Origin: Loripinus fragilis
Lineage: Eukaryota > Mollusca > Bivalvia > Lucinida > Lucinidae
Direction of reading: 5' to 3'
Assembly (NCBI GenBank): GCA_964019695.1
Contig: OZ026514.1
Coordinates: 98,944,845 to 99,008,844, forward strand
Length of the DNA: 64,000 nt
Of the stretch, positions 33,824 to 46,300 are shown in pieces (the first letter of the stretch is position 1; each line of letters begins with the position of its first letter). Both the position numbers and the translations under genes were made by a program. The notes beneath the pieces are model-generated. The model was given only the letters and a program-made list of their open reading frames with translations. It was not told where the DNA came from and did not search any database.

Positions 33824-34189
33824 TATTTATACAGTAGGTAAAGCATGGCTATTCACTACATATGCAGTAATCCGTGGTAGGTTCAATATAACTGTAAAAG
33901 ACTACCTGCACGCCCAAAATCAAGGTAAACTCGCCAGTGTTTGTTTACAACGATTCTCATCTATCTTTGAAACTACTATACCGCGATTTAAGAAGAATAA
34001 AACTCATTTTTTTCCTTTGATAGGACTCTTCGTTTTTTCTTTACAATAGCATAAGAAAGACACTATTGGCAGCGCTCTTCACGCTTTATTATCAGCGACA
34101 CGGCACTGAAATTTCCAGCGATTATTCGTTATTACTAGACGTCACCCGTTTTTTTTTGTTGTTTTTTTTCCGAAAATTGAAAATTACCT

Positions 34190-34720
34190 TCAAATTGATT
34201 TTTAAACTTTCACATTGAAACCGGAAGTGTGCAGCTATCGTGAGACTTTTATCGACAAAAATGGACCAATGGAGTTCTATTGCGTTTAGCCTACAATGTT
34301 TATATGAAATAAAAAGCATTTAACCATTTTAGCATGAGTTACTAATGAATTTTGAAAATCTTAAAAATCTCAAAAAAAGCAATATTTTCAAAAATGCGAA
34401 AACAATCTACCCTAAGCAGAATTTAAATTGTTTGGTGTTTTCAAATCGGGTAGATCAGTTTGTAAACACATACACTTCAATTTTATAAAAACTACACCCA
34501 AACCCCATTTTTCTTAAAAAAAAGTCAATTTTATCGATTTTAACAAAAAAAAAAAACTGTCTAGTAAAGGACAACTGTTCCAAAACAACGCTAAACTTTT
34601 GCCCATTAAAATGCACATATTAAGGCAAAAAATCTTTTCAATTGTGTTACGACTTGGTCAGAAATAATGAGTTTGAAAAGTGACCGCTTAGAATTTGGTT
34701 TCAGTTGACTTATTTAAGGA
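34190..34720 (-). repeat. Inverted partner of 21470-22150
   Basis: The reverse complement shows the AAATTCTAAGCGGTCACTTTTCA, TTTCTGACC and GATTTTTTGCC blocks of the copy at 21470, clearly diverged. Confidence 0.5.
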
Positions 34721-34942
34721 TCATTGACACTTGCTATGGGAAAATGCCTATGGTTTTCAGTAAAAATAAAAGTTTGTCAATCATCCCCTTTCTTCACCTT
34801 GAAGCTACCCTGACCTGAGTACTTTATGGCTGTGAAATCCGTTTCCGATATTAAATGCTTCAAGGATGTAAAATTTTTGGTAGAACAATCAGTTTTACAT
34901 TAAGATATATAGAAATCCGAAAACATTTTTTAAAATATCATC

Positions 34943-35044
34943 CCCCCCCCCCCCGTGTGCCAGCAAAAGCTTTTGCATGTATATGTGTCACCATATTTTA
35001 CATATTGTATGGAAGTGGCTTGCTGGCACACGGGGGGGGGGGGG
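34943..35044. repeat. Hairpin with C-run and G-run bases
   Basis: CCCCGTGTGCCAGCAA and TTGCTGGCACACGGGG form arms of about 28 bp around a loop of roughly 50 bp, extended by a run of C on the left and G on the right. Confidence 0.8.
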
Positions 35045-35324
35045 AGATGTCCAGCAGCCCCAAAACCCAGGGCCTAAGCCCATAAAATGCATTTGCTACC
35101 AAATAAGAAATTAATGACAGTAATGAAGTTCTCTAGAACCAACCTCCTAAATTGCTTTGTTTTTTGTGCTAGTTTAAAGTAAGTACTAAAGATTAAAAGG
35201 AGAATTAGCAAGGTTTTATGCATTTTTTCATAAGAAAAAATCTCACTGTTATTAAATGACACATTATTTTGCAAACGTCCTGTACTTATATATTTGCATG
35301 CTAGAGAATTGTTCATGTTTTTAT

Positions 35325-35510
35325 TTTCGCCTGCTGACTTTCTTCAAAATTAAGTTTTTAAAAATAAACCACCCAGGACCACCATCAGAGTGTCAAACAG
35401 TTTGGATCCAGATCAAGACCGACAATCTATTGGTCTTCATCTGGGTTCAAACTGTTTGCAAAAGGCTATTGGCAGGCGACAAAATTATCCACTGGCATGC
35501 AAAGAGTTAT
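35325..35510 (+). mobile_element. Family B MITE
   Basis: Contains CGCCTGCTGACTTT, GAGTGTCAAACAGTTTGGAT and a hairpin of CCAGATCAAGACC with GGTCTTCATCTGG, ending TCAAACTGTTTGCA. Related to 61735-61945 and 62285-62480. Confidence 0.65.
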
Positions 35511-37359
35511 AATGTTCAGGTAAATACTCTAGATTTCAAGATATTGTCTCATATAGGGATATACATGCATATATGTATACCATAAATATTCGGACACTTT
35601 ATACATTCAACATGCTTTGCCCTTTAAACAAAGCAAAAGTAATATTCAAAGGATTTAGTTAGAATCAGTTTTACTTTCCAATGCTAAATGGGACACTTTC
35701 ATTCCTTCAAAAATATTTATTTCTTTTGTTGAGCTTTCAGTTGTGTATTAATTACGGTACATGTAGTCAAAAATGTACAGGTAATTTCTAAATTATCTCC
35801 CAAAAACCATTTTATTAAAAAACATATTTTGTTTTTAAAACAATTTCATCAATTATCGTGATTCGTTTATACTCTGCTTATGGTATGTACAATACATATT
35901 ACCATACCTACCAAATAAATCAAGAAAACGTGCAGAAATAACTTTTTAAAGCACTTTTTATTTTCATGAAATTTCAGACCCCCTCCCCTTTCTACCCGCC
36001 ATAACTCTCGAATGCGTAGGAATTTTGCCAATATTCTGCTAGCTGGCTTTGGCATTAGATTCACCTATTGCACTGATACTACATGCACCACACTAGAAGC
36101 CAAAAAGCAGCGTTCCAGGAATCCGAAAAATAGGCGTATAAGGCCCAAACCGTCAATGATCCTTTTCATTCTATCATTCCTTCATCTGCTATGAATTACA
36201 GCAGTATTATCTTTTATCTAAACATCTAGGGGCAGACCTATTACAGTAATGGACATTAAAAAGATGGACATTAACCTGTATTTCACTCAGCTAAATGATT
36301 TATGGAATCACCTTACTAGTGGATCCATATTTTGCTTCATTGCAAAATTGGATAATGGATATTCTGTTTTGATAACAATGAACAATCAGATCAATGCAAA
36401 TTAGAATGGTACGACTATTAAAAGAAAAGTAGTTTGTTTTTCAATAAGTTTCAGTTGATTTTGCTACGTTTCATTGTACCCAAAATGAAGAAAGTGGTTA
36501 CAAAATATGGTGCCTGCTATGGTAATCATTAATGCTTTAAGGGTTAGATTCTAAAAATAATTATTAAACATCGTCCCATGTATCAAAATATACCCATCAA
36601 TGTAAACACTGCTTGAAATATTGCTCTGAAACATTGTGTGAAATTTCGTCATCATCAAGGATGTACAATTCTGCTCTGGTAGTGTGTAAGCAGGCCATAG
36701 TACTTTCAGTCCACTTGTTTTCGAGTTCATTGACCTGAAAATAGCCAGTCTCTAGTGGCGACCGAAAGTAATTAATTACAAGCTAAGAGAAGGGATTTCA
36801 AATACATTTAATGAATGATTATTCCTACCATACTATAAGCTCTATAAAATGCATTTGAAAAATGTGTGAATTTTCATTTTAATATTGCTGATCTCAGTAG
36901 TTTCGTAAAATGTATGCAATCATAGCTAACAAATTTTATGGACTCGACAATGTGAGCTAAACTATTCATTTCTCTATAATTATTTTGAAAGAAAACATTA
37001 AAGAGAGAATAACTTGCGATATCAAAGTATAGCTACAACAGCAGTAAATTGCTCTCTATAACAAGTATAAGCGTTCACAAAAGGTTTGGTCTACGTGTGG
37101 GAGACATTGTATTGTGTCCTTAAACACTATGCAATAAATCCTTACTATTCAGTACTAGTACTGGCTTTCACACATAAAATGACTTTGACAATAAGCAATT
37201 GCTAAAATATTTGTATCTGAAGTACGGGTTTTAACTCAGATGAATCAAAGATTAGGCGAGTCTTCATAGTAGCCAATAATTGATTAATGAAGTTGTAATA
37301 CTTGTCTAGAACACGAAATACCTCCTGCCAATGTTATCGATGTGCAATAGGATATTGGT
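35511..37359. other. Intergenic, no gene recognised
   Basis: AT-rich and free of the repeat families named here as far as I can see. ORFs under 70 codons have no coding signature. Confidence 0.4.
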
Positions 37360-38150
37360 TTAAACTTCATTTTATTTGTATAATATATGACAAGTATACA
37401 AAGCAACACAAAATACAATTACAATAAAACCACTATACAAATGAGATTCAGAAGAAAGTCAAATGACTTATTTGAATATGTATCCCCAGAGTTCACATTA
37501 CTAATATCGTAACTGTCATTAATGTAGAAGAATAATGATCGCACTTTATAGCTGTTTATAGCTTAATTGTAATTGGCTGTTGAGGGCTCCATGGGGAATG
37601 GAATGTTAAGTCATACTTTCATTTGTTTGTTATTGGACAGGATTCACCAAGAACAAGTAGATTTCTGAGTAAAATACTATTGCACGTAAGTTTACCCGCA
37701 AATAAGTATCAGATCAGGTTTTAATTTGGTTTTGATTAATTGTGTGTGTAAATTTTGTTAGAACTTCCAAATGTGTACCTATGTTCTTTAGCAGAAACAT
37801 TTTGATTATAATATTGCACCGCTAAAAAGAATTCTGCATTTTCAACATCTGACAGATAAGTATTACCATATAAGAAAACATTGACTGTTGGTTGACAGTA
37901 GGTCGAGACTCTATCTAGCAAAGCATGCCTTAATTGTCCGTAGATATTGCAGTGTAAGAAAAAGTGTGAAGTATTTTAAATCTCACCGCATTCACACACA
38001 GGATTGCCAATGATATTTTTTCTTGAAAAGATGATTCCTCAGATAGCTACAGTTCAGTCGTATGCGGTCATGGTATATTTGTCCTAGTCGTGAACCAGAA
38101 AAGTAGTAAGGTGGTGGTTTGGTAATGTTGTTGTCGAGTTTATGTTTAAC
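37360..38150 (-). pseudogene. LINE C-terminal ORF and tail, minus strand
   Basis: The minus strand, in shifting frames, encodes SGSRLGQIYHDRIRLNCSYL, then NPVCECGEI and SHFFLHCNIYGQLRHALL. This is the conserved CxC...HxxxHC ending of invertebrate non-LTR ORFs. The RT domain is absent. The 3' tail (37370-37560) matches 31800-32060. Dead fragment. Confidence 0.65.
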
Positions 38151-38430
38151 CCCCTCAGTGCCACAGGGCCACTTTTGGGCCACACGTACAACTACGTTGA
38201 GTACCACGAGGCCACTTTTGGGCCACTGGTTCGTGGGCTTATTCTGAAACTATTATACTACAATTTAAAGCAGTATGGGCGATTATATGAAGAAAAATCA
38301 TTTTGCAACACGATGCAGCATTTTAGATAACATTTCAGCCATCCGTTTGTGTGCTATATGTAAAAATATGAGGGTACTGTTGCTGCAATTTGACGCGGGA
38401 TATCACGCCATTTGTCTAACGGTCCAAACG

Positions 38431-38455
38431 TGACGTCACAGAATCGATGACGTCA
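38431..38455. promoter_or_regulatory. Paired CRE palindromes
   Basis: TGACGTCA at 38431-38438 and 38448-38455, symmetrically set in GTGACGTCAC...GATGACGTCAC. Consensus CREB/ATF sites. No adjacent gene start recognised. Confidence 0.4.
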
Positions 38456-38660
38456 CGCAATACTTGATAACGTCTTGCGCCAAACGCCAACAGTCTCGTG
38501 CAACGTCGCGCCTTTGGCGCTAATAGAGCAAACTCGCACTTTTGGGAACCGCGCACCTGATTATGGCTGATGACCACTTTGAGTTTGTATTGTTGTTGTT
38601 GTTGTTGTTTTCTACAAGAAGCTTTATTTTACTGGTTACTGAACTCGCGACACGAGATAT

Positions 38661-38863
38661 GTTTTGTTTTGTTTGATTTGATTCTTTGCGCCCCATCAAC
38701 AATCTTTCAGTTATAAAGGGACGAGTCTTCCTGGGTTGAACAAGTACTAAGCTAGGATTAATGTCTTGCGAAAGGACACAACGCAGTGGCGCCAGTGAGG
38801 CTCGAGCCCGCGACCCTCGGTCTCGAGTCAAGCACTCTACCACTGATCCACTGCGCTATATAA
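38661..38863 (-). repeat. tRNA-derived SINE, reverse orientation
   Basis: Reverse complement of the GGGAGCGC SINE, with the tail toward 38661 and the head toward 38863. The ten-base TAGCGCAGTG head start and B box GGCTCGAGCC are slightly diverged. Confidence 0.85.
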
Positions 38864-39179
38864 AGATTGATGAAATAACGGCTATATTTTAGTTCACGTC
38901 GATAGACAGAACAGTCGATATTTGGTTTAGAAACATCTGTAACAGTTACAATCTGAGTAACTTTTCACGTGCTACTGCGTAAATTCGTCCAATCTTAGAT
39001 CCGTTCGAGGTCGAATTTTAACAGTAGGCACTCTTTATACATAATTGATAAATAGCATTGGTACTGTATGAACATGAATTTGGTGAAAATCGCTTTTTGG
39101 TGATTAATTCTATATGTGCGGACTGATAGCACAATGAACTTTTAAGCATGTCCTGTTTGTGGAACACAGCCAAACTGTG

Positions 39180-39232
39180 CAGACCCAGATCAGACGCCAC
39201 AAAACGCGGTGTCTGATCCGGGTCTCCATTGT
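39180..39232. repeat. GATCAG hairpin
   Basis: CAGACCCAGATCAGACGCC pairs with GTGTCTGATCCGGGTCTCC around an AAAACGC loop, followed by ATTGTTTGC as in the other family members. Confidence 0.75.
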
Positions 39233-39414
39233 TTGCTTTCCATTAGAATTTCGATACAAAAAATGCAACCTAACATTCATTATACCGGAAATTGACGGGT
39301 TAAATGAAAATAATAGATAATTCCACTATAACGTAATAGGTTATTATTGACAGAAATTGCAAGTCCTGGGATTTTTCTTAGCATTTCAATTCGGGAAAGG
39401 GCTTAGATTGGGAA

Positions 39415-39935
39415 CCCATTTCGTCGAATTGACACTTCGTCGAATACGAATACTTGTCTAAAACAGTCTGGTACGACATTTCTGGTACTTACTGGAAGTG
39501 TGTCAAAAGGAAATGCCAAGGACGTTTGGCCACAAAAACAATCAGGTGATGAGAGAAACTAAGCACAGTATTCATGGACCAAACTAACCAGATCTGGTCG
39601 TAAAGACTTCCAAGGCAAGAATCAAAGACGCTGCAGCCAACTCTTTGGAACCACCATCATGTCTGATTAATCAGGAATTACAGGATGAGAGCATCAGTGA
39701 AAGTACTGGTTATCTACATCGGCTTGCAACTGTAAAGGATTTATTTTGTCACTGGCAAATAAAGATCAGCCTTCGTAGATTACTTGTCTTACCTTACCAT
39801 CATAAGTGTTAGTAAAAATTTAGGCGAACACAATTAAGACGATTTTTAGACAACTTTAGACGTATTTAGACACTTTTCGACGAAATTAGACGAAATGTCG
39901 TATTCGACGTAATGTCTTTAGACGAAATGGATTTG
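39415..39935 (+). mobile_element. MULE-like transposon remnant with FLYWCH finger
   Basis: Imperfect inverted termini: CCCATTTCGTCGAATTGACA near 39417 and, reverse-complemented near 39925, TCCATTTCGTCTAAAGACAT. Both are followed by CGTCGAATACGA. Inside, a plus-strand frame reads YWKCVKRKCQGRLATKTIR, then, one frame over, HSIHGP. This is the layout of a FLYWCH zinc finger (W..C...C..R......H.H), often found in Mutator-like transposases. Stops and the frame change make it inactive. Confidence 0.55.
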
Positions 39936-40127
39936 CACGAAATGTCATGGATCAAATACCACAGAGCGTTTGGTAGGCGTGTTGTCTGTATGCTCAAGCG
40001 GCCAAAAACCCCTAATAGTTAGTTTTCGCTCAATCCTTTCCACGAACATTTTCACGGCGCTGGAAATTATAGACGAGTCCAAACACTACGCCACAAATCA
40101 ATACTACGGCTGGTAAATACTCTTGTT

Positions 40128-40158
40128 ACGGTCGGCCGTGGCCGGCCGTATATATAAA
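40128..40158 (+). promoter_or_regulatory. GC palindrome followed by TATA box
   Basis: GGTCGGCCGTGGCCGGCCG is followed directly by TATATATAAAC (TATA at 40149-40157). This is the strongest core-promoter-like sequence in the region, about 150 bp before the macrosatellite. What it would transcribe is unknown. Confidence 0.35.
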
Positions 40159-40305
40159 CTTTGTGCTAAAAATACATCAAATTCGGGTTTAGACCGAACC
40201 TTTATGCCGTGCTCAGGCTAGTTTTTATGCGCTGCCGAACAACGAGCGGGGTACCAAATATCGTGGGTTAACCTACAGCGCGAGGCAGAACTGTCCGTGA
40301 ATCTG

Positions 40306-43300
40306 TAGGTCACAGACCTGTAAATGCAAAAAGGGCAGTGATTGGCTCAAAAGGTGGGTGGAAGCTCAGCACAATATTTTTAAGTTGTAAGGTGTTTCAT
40401 GATTGGTCAATAATAAAACTAGGAAATATATTGTATTTATTAGACGGGTCTATCTTTGCTCTACTTTTTGGAACAACATCTCATTGCTTTTGTTGGTTTA
40501 GTTTAGTGGTGTGGCTTAGAAAAAAGGACCTTGCATTCTGGTACTTTTTTCAGTAGAATTTTCCTCTCATGTAGGGTGCCCACCTTCAGGGGCCAAAAAG
40601 TGGCAAAACATGGCGGTCACCAGGGTATCTCATTCTTGTTTTTTGATTGAACTAGGTCCTATCTGTAACTCTATGGCAGCCTCATTGTGATTGAAGAGTT
40701 GTGAGGACCACAGCCTACTTAAAAGCTATAATGGAGGTCTATGGAAAAACAATTACAGGTCTGGGCCCTAAAGAAGAATATCAGGCCTGTTATGTTGGAT
40801 ACCTTGGCTGCTATGTATGTGACCTGTAATATGTTTTTGATGCATTGTTTTGATTTCAGCAAGTCCAATAATGATTTCAGCTTTCAAAAAGTCCACTTTT
40901 TAAAAATAAAAATCATTAAGACTGCAGAAAAAGAGCCTTATTAGTAGGTAGGAGTGATGGTTGGCTCAGTTTTGCACTACATATTGGACTTGAAGCATGT
41001 GAGTTGCTTTTCTGCACTATGAGGCTATACTGTAAGCATACTTTCATTTATCGGAAACTCATTGGTTCCCAAATCAGAGCATTTGTGTTTTTTTAATGTT
41101 ATACTAGAGCATTTTTTGGAGTATGTGTTCTTGCGATTGTCAAAATATGGTAAAAAAGGCCCTTTCGCAAGTTTGCGTAAACCGCAGTAGTGGTCACTTT
41201 ATGGAGTTAAATGCAATTTAGTTGAAAAGTGTTACATGTGTTAAACCCATATTTACATGCTCATTTATTGTCATGTGCCTTAGTTGAACTCAGAGATAGC
41301 ACAAGAGACTGTCATATTACCCAATATGACATTGACCTTTGACAGATTGACCTTTCAATTGAGCAACAGTGTAGAACAACTTGGAAATCTGTACGATATT
41401 GCACTCTCCACTTTGCAAAGTAGTACATTTGGGTCAGTTTGGGTTGATTTGCTGTCCAAATTGACCCTTGACCTTATTGATGACCTTGACCTTGATAAGA
41501 GGGGCCATTTCAGATGGATATATGTATGCGTATTAGTCCGTTTTAATCTTTACTATTCAATCCGGCAACTTAAATGTCACTTTGAAAAAATGTCATAATG
41601 AAACTGCAACAGTATACCAGCTCACAGGTATGATTTTACCAAGCTTACAGCCTGCCATTTGTAAAATAAGTATTTTGGGCTAGTATTTTTTAAACTTTGT
41701 CAATAATATGATGTTTTCCTTGACCATTTGTCCCATTTTACATCAATTTAAGACAAATAGGTCATTAATTGTAGAAATTTTACCTTTTTGACCAATAAAA
41801 TTGCAAAGTGACCTTGACCTTTGACCTCTATGACCTTGATGATTCCCTTTCACTGACCTTGACCTTGCAGCATCCTGGCTGTAGTAGTTTTTTTCTCCAG
41901 CTAGGTCTTTGGAAAAAATGTAAGCGCTCAAAATGCCATGTCGGTGAGCATAGCCCCTCTACATGGAAACTAGTTTTGCTCTTCACCCTCTCTGGCTGTT
42001 ATATAATATTAGCTTTTGTCACCTAAATTAGCAAAAATTGCTTTATTTTGCACAAATGAACCTTTTTATGTGATTAGAAGTTGATTTAATGTGTAAAGAA
42101 AGTTTTGTATGTCCCATAGCTAGGAGCAAGTAGTTTTTGCCTTGTCAATGGGGGTGGGTGGGGTAACTCCACATTAGACTCATGCTGGTAAAGCACATGC
42201 ATCTTTTTGGTATAGTATATTGTAAAGTGGTGTTATAAGCTTATATGAGTGAAATTTAAAGCACTTCTGATATATAATAAAAGAGATATAAGAAAATGAA
42301 TATGTTCACTTTTCCTTTTCATTATTTTGCTGTACAATGAGTTTACCAGTAATATGTGTAGGGGGGTAGGGTTGTTTGAAGGGTTCCCTAGAATAACTTT
42401 GGGGTAAATGATGCAAACAAACAATATAAATGTGCTTTAAAATGTTTATTGGTTTGAATTTAACTATTTTCTTGGTCCTTTGTCTGAAATGGGTTATGGC
42501 TTTAGGTCACAGACCTGTAAATGCAAAAAGGGCAGTGATTGGCTCAAAAGGTGGGTGGAAGCTCAGCACAATATTTTTAAGTTGTAAGGTGTTTCATGAT
42601 TGGTCAATAATAAAACTAGGAAATATATTGTATTTATTAGACGGGTCTATCTTTGCTCTACTTTTTGGAACAACATCTCATTGCTTTTGTTGGTTTAGTT
42701 TAGTGGTGTGGCTTAGAAAAAAGGACCTTGCATTCTGGTACTTTTTTCAGTAGAATTTTCCTCTCATGTAGGGTGCCCACCTTCAGGGGCCAAAAAGTGG
42801 CAAAACATGGCGGTCACCAGGGTATCTCATTCTTGTTTTTTGATTGAACTAGGTCCTATCTGTAACTCTATGGCAGCCTCATTGTGATTGAAGAGTTGTG
42901 AGGACCACAGCCTACTTAAAAGCTATAATGGAGGTCTATGGAAAAACAATTACAGGTCTGGGCCCTAAAGAAGAATATCAGGCCTGTTATGTTGGATACC
43001 TTGGCTGCTATGTATGTGACCTGTAATATGTTTTTGATGCATTGTTTTGATTTCAGCAAGTCCAATAATGATTTCAGCTTTCAAAAAGTCCACTTTTTAA
43101 AAATAAAAATCATTAAGACTGCAGAAAAAGAGCCTTATTAGTAGGTAGGAGTGATGGTTGGCTCAGTTTTGCACTACATATTGGACTTGAAGCATGTGAG
43201 TTGCTTTTCTGCACTATGAGGCTATACTGTAAGCATACTTTCATTTATCGGAAACTCATTGGTTCCCAAATCAGAGCATTTGTGTTTTTTAATGTTATAC

Positions 43301-46300
43301 TAGAGCATTTTTTGGAGTATGTGTTCTTGCGATTGTCAAAATATGGTAAAAAAGGCCCTTTCGCAAGTTTGCGTAAACCGCAGTAGTGGTCACTTTATGG
43401 AGTTAAATGCAATTTAGTTGAAAAGTGTTACATGTGTTAAACCCATATTTACATGCTCATTTATTGTCATGTGCCTTAGTTGAACTCAGAGATAGCACAA
43501 GAGACTGTCATATTACCCAATATGACATTGACCTTTGACAGATTGACCTTTCAATTGAGCAACAGTGTAGAACAACTTGGAAATCTGTACGATATTGCAC
43601 TCTCCACTTTGCAAAGTAGTACATTTGGGTCAGTTTGGGTTGATTTGCTGTCCAAATTGACCCTTGACCTTATTGATGACCTTGACCTTGATAAGAGGGG
43701 CCATTTCAGATGGATATATGTATGCGTATTAGTCCGTTTTAATCTTTACTATTCAATCCGGCAACTTAAATGTCACTTTGAAAAAATGTCATAATGAAAC
43801 TGCAACAGTATACCAGCTCACAGGTATGATTTTACCAAGCTTACAGCCTGCCATTTGTAAAATAAGTATTTTGGGCTAGTATTTTTTAAACTTTGTCAAT
43901 AATATGATGTTTTCCTTGACCATTTGTCCCATTTTACATCAATTTAAGACAAATAGGTCATTAATTGTAGAAATTTTACCTTTTTGACCAATAAAATTGC
44001 AAAGTGACCTTGACCTTTGACCTCTATGACCTTGATGATTCCCTTTCACTGACCTTGACCTTGCAGCATCCTGGCTGTAGTAGTTTTTTTCTCCAGCTAG
44101 GTCTTTGGAAAAAATGTAAGCGCTCAAAATGCCATGTCGGTGAGCATAGCCCCTCTACATGGAAACTAGTTTTGCTCTTCACCCTCTCTGGCTGTTATAT
44201 AATATTAGCTTTTGTCACCTAAATTAGCAAAAATTGCTTTATTTTGCACAAATGAACCTTTTTATGTGATTAGAAGTTGATTTAATGTGTAAAGAAAGTT
44301 TTGTATGTCCCATAGCTAGGAGCAAGTAGTTTTTGCCTTGTCAATGGGGGTGGGTGGGGTAACTCCACATTAGACTCATGCTGGTAAAGCACATGCATCT
44401 TTTTGGTATAGTATATTGTAAAGTGGTGTTATAAGCTTATATGAGTGAAATTTAAAGCACTTCTGATATATAATAAAAGAGATATAAGAAAATGAATATG
44501 TTCACTTTTCCTTTTCATTATTTTGCTGTACAATGAGTTTACCAGTAATATGTGTAGGGGGGTAGGGTTGTTTGAAGGGTTCCCTAGAATAACTTTGGGG
44601 TAAATGATGCAAACAAACAATATAAATGTGCTTTAAAATGTTTATTGGTTTGAATTTAACTATTTTCTTGGTCCTTTGTCTGAAATGGGTTATGGCTTTA
44701 GGTCACAGACCTGTAAATGCAAAAAGGGCAGTGATTGGCTCAAAAGGTGGGTGGAAGCTCAGCACAATATTTTTAAGTTGTAAGGTGTTTCATGATTGGT
44801 CAATAATAAAACTAGGAAATATATTGTATTTATTAGACGGGTCTATCTTTGCTCTACTTTTTGGAACAACATCTCATTGCTTTTGTTGGTTTAGTTTAGT
44901 GGTGTGGCTTAGAAAAAAGGACCTTGCATTCTGGTACTTTTTTCAGTAGAATTTTCCTCTCATGTAGGGTGCCCACCTTCAGGGGCCAAAAAGTGGCAAG
45001 ACATGGCGGTCACCAGGGTATCTCATTCTTGTTTTTTGATTGAACTAGGTCCTATCTGTAACTCTATGGCAGCCTCATTGTGATTGAAGAGTTGTGAGGA
45101 CCACAGCCTACTTAAAAGCTATAATGGAGGTCTATGGAAAAACAATTACAGGTCTGGGCCCTAAAGAAGAATATCAGGCCTGTTATGTTGGATACCTTGG
45201 CTGCTATGTATGTGACCTGTAATATGTTTTTGATGCATTGTTTTGATTTCAGCAAGTCCAATAATGATTTCAGCTTTCAAAAAGTCCACTTTTTAAAAAT
45301 AAAAATCATTAAGACTGCAGAAAAAGAGCCTTATTAGTAGGTAGGAGTGATGGTTGGCTCAGTTTTGCACTACATATTGGACTTGAAGCATGTGAGTTGC
45401 TTTTCTGCACTATGAGGCTATACTGTAAGCATACTTTCATTTATCGGAAACTCATTGGTTCCCAAATCAGAGCATTTGTGTTTTTTTAATGTTATACTAG
45501 AGCATTTTTTGGAGTATGTGTTCTTGCGATTGTCAAAATATGGTAAAAAAGGCCCTTTCGCAAGTTTGCGTAAACCGCAGTAGTGGTCACTTTATGGAGT
45601 TAAATGCAATTTAGTTGAAAAGTGTTACATGTGTTAAACCCATATTTACATGCTCATTTATTGTCATGTGCCTTAGTTGAACTCAGAGATAGCACAAGAG
45701 ACTGTCATATTACCCAATATGACATTGACCTTTGACAGATTGACCTTTCAATTGAGCAACAGTGTAGAACAACTTGGAAATCTGTACGATATTGCACTCT
45801 CCACTTTGCAAAGTAGTACATTTGGGTCAGTTTGGGTTGATTTGCTGTCCAAATTGACCCTTGACCTTATTGATGACCTTGACCTTGATAAGAGGGGCCA
45901 TTTCAGATGGATATATGTATGCGTATTAGTCCGTTTTAATCTTTACTATTCAATCCGGCAACTTAAATGTCACTTTGAAAAAATGTCATAATGAAACTGC
46001 AACAGTATACCAGCTCACAGGTATGATTTTACCAAGCTTACAGCCTGCCATTTGTAAAATAAGTATTTTGGGCTAGTATTTTTTAAACTTTGTCAATAAT
46101 ATGATGTTTTCCTTGACCATTTGTCCCATTTTACATCAATTTAAGACAAATAGGTCATTAATTGTAGAAATTTTACCTTTTTGACCAATAAAATTGCAAA
46201 GTGACCTTGACCTTTGACCTCTATGACCTTGATGATTCCCTTTCACTGACCTTGACCTTGCAGCATCCTGGCTGTAGTAGTTTTTTTCTCCAGCTAGGTC

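Noticed and set aside
33783..34049. 88-aa open frame
   Set aside because: Begins inside the right terminus of a MITE and runs into unrelated AT-rich DNA; no domain.
38140..38230. piggyBac-like terminus (CCCCTCAGTGCCACAGGGCC)
   Set aside because: Repeated GGCCACTTTTGGGCCAC blocks resemble such ends only loosely; no TTAA sites or partner terminus found.
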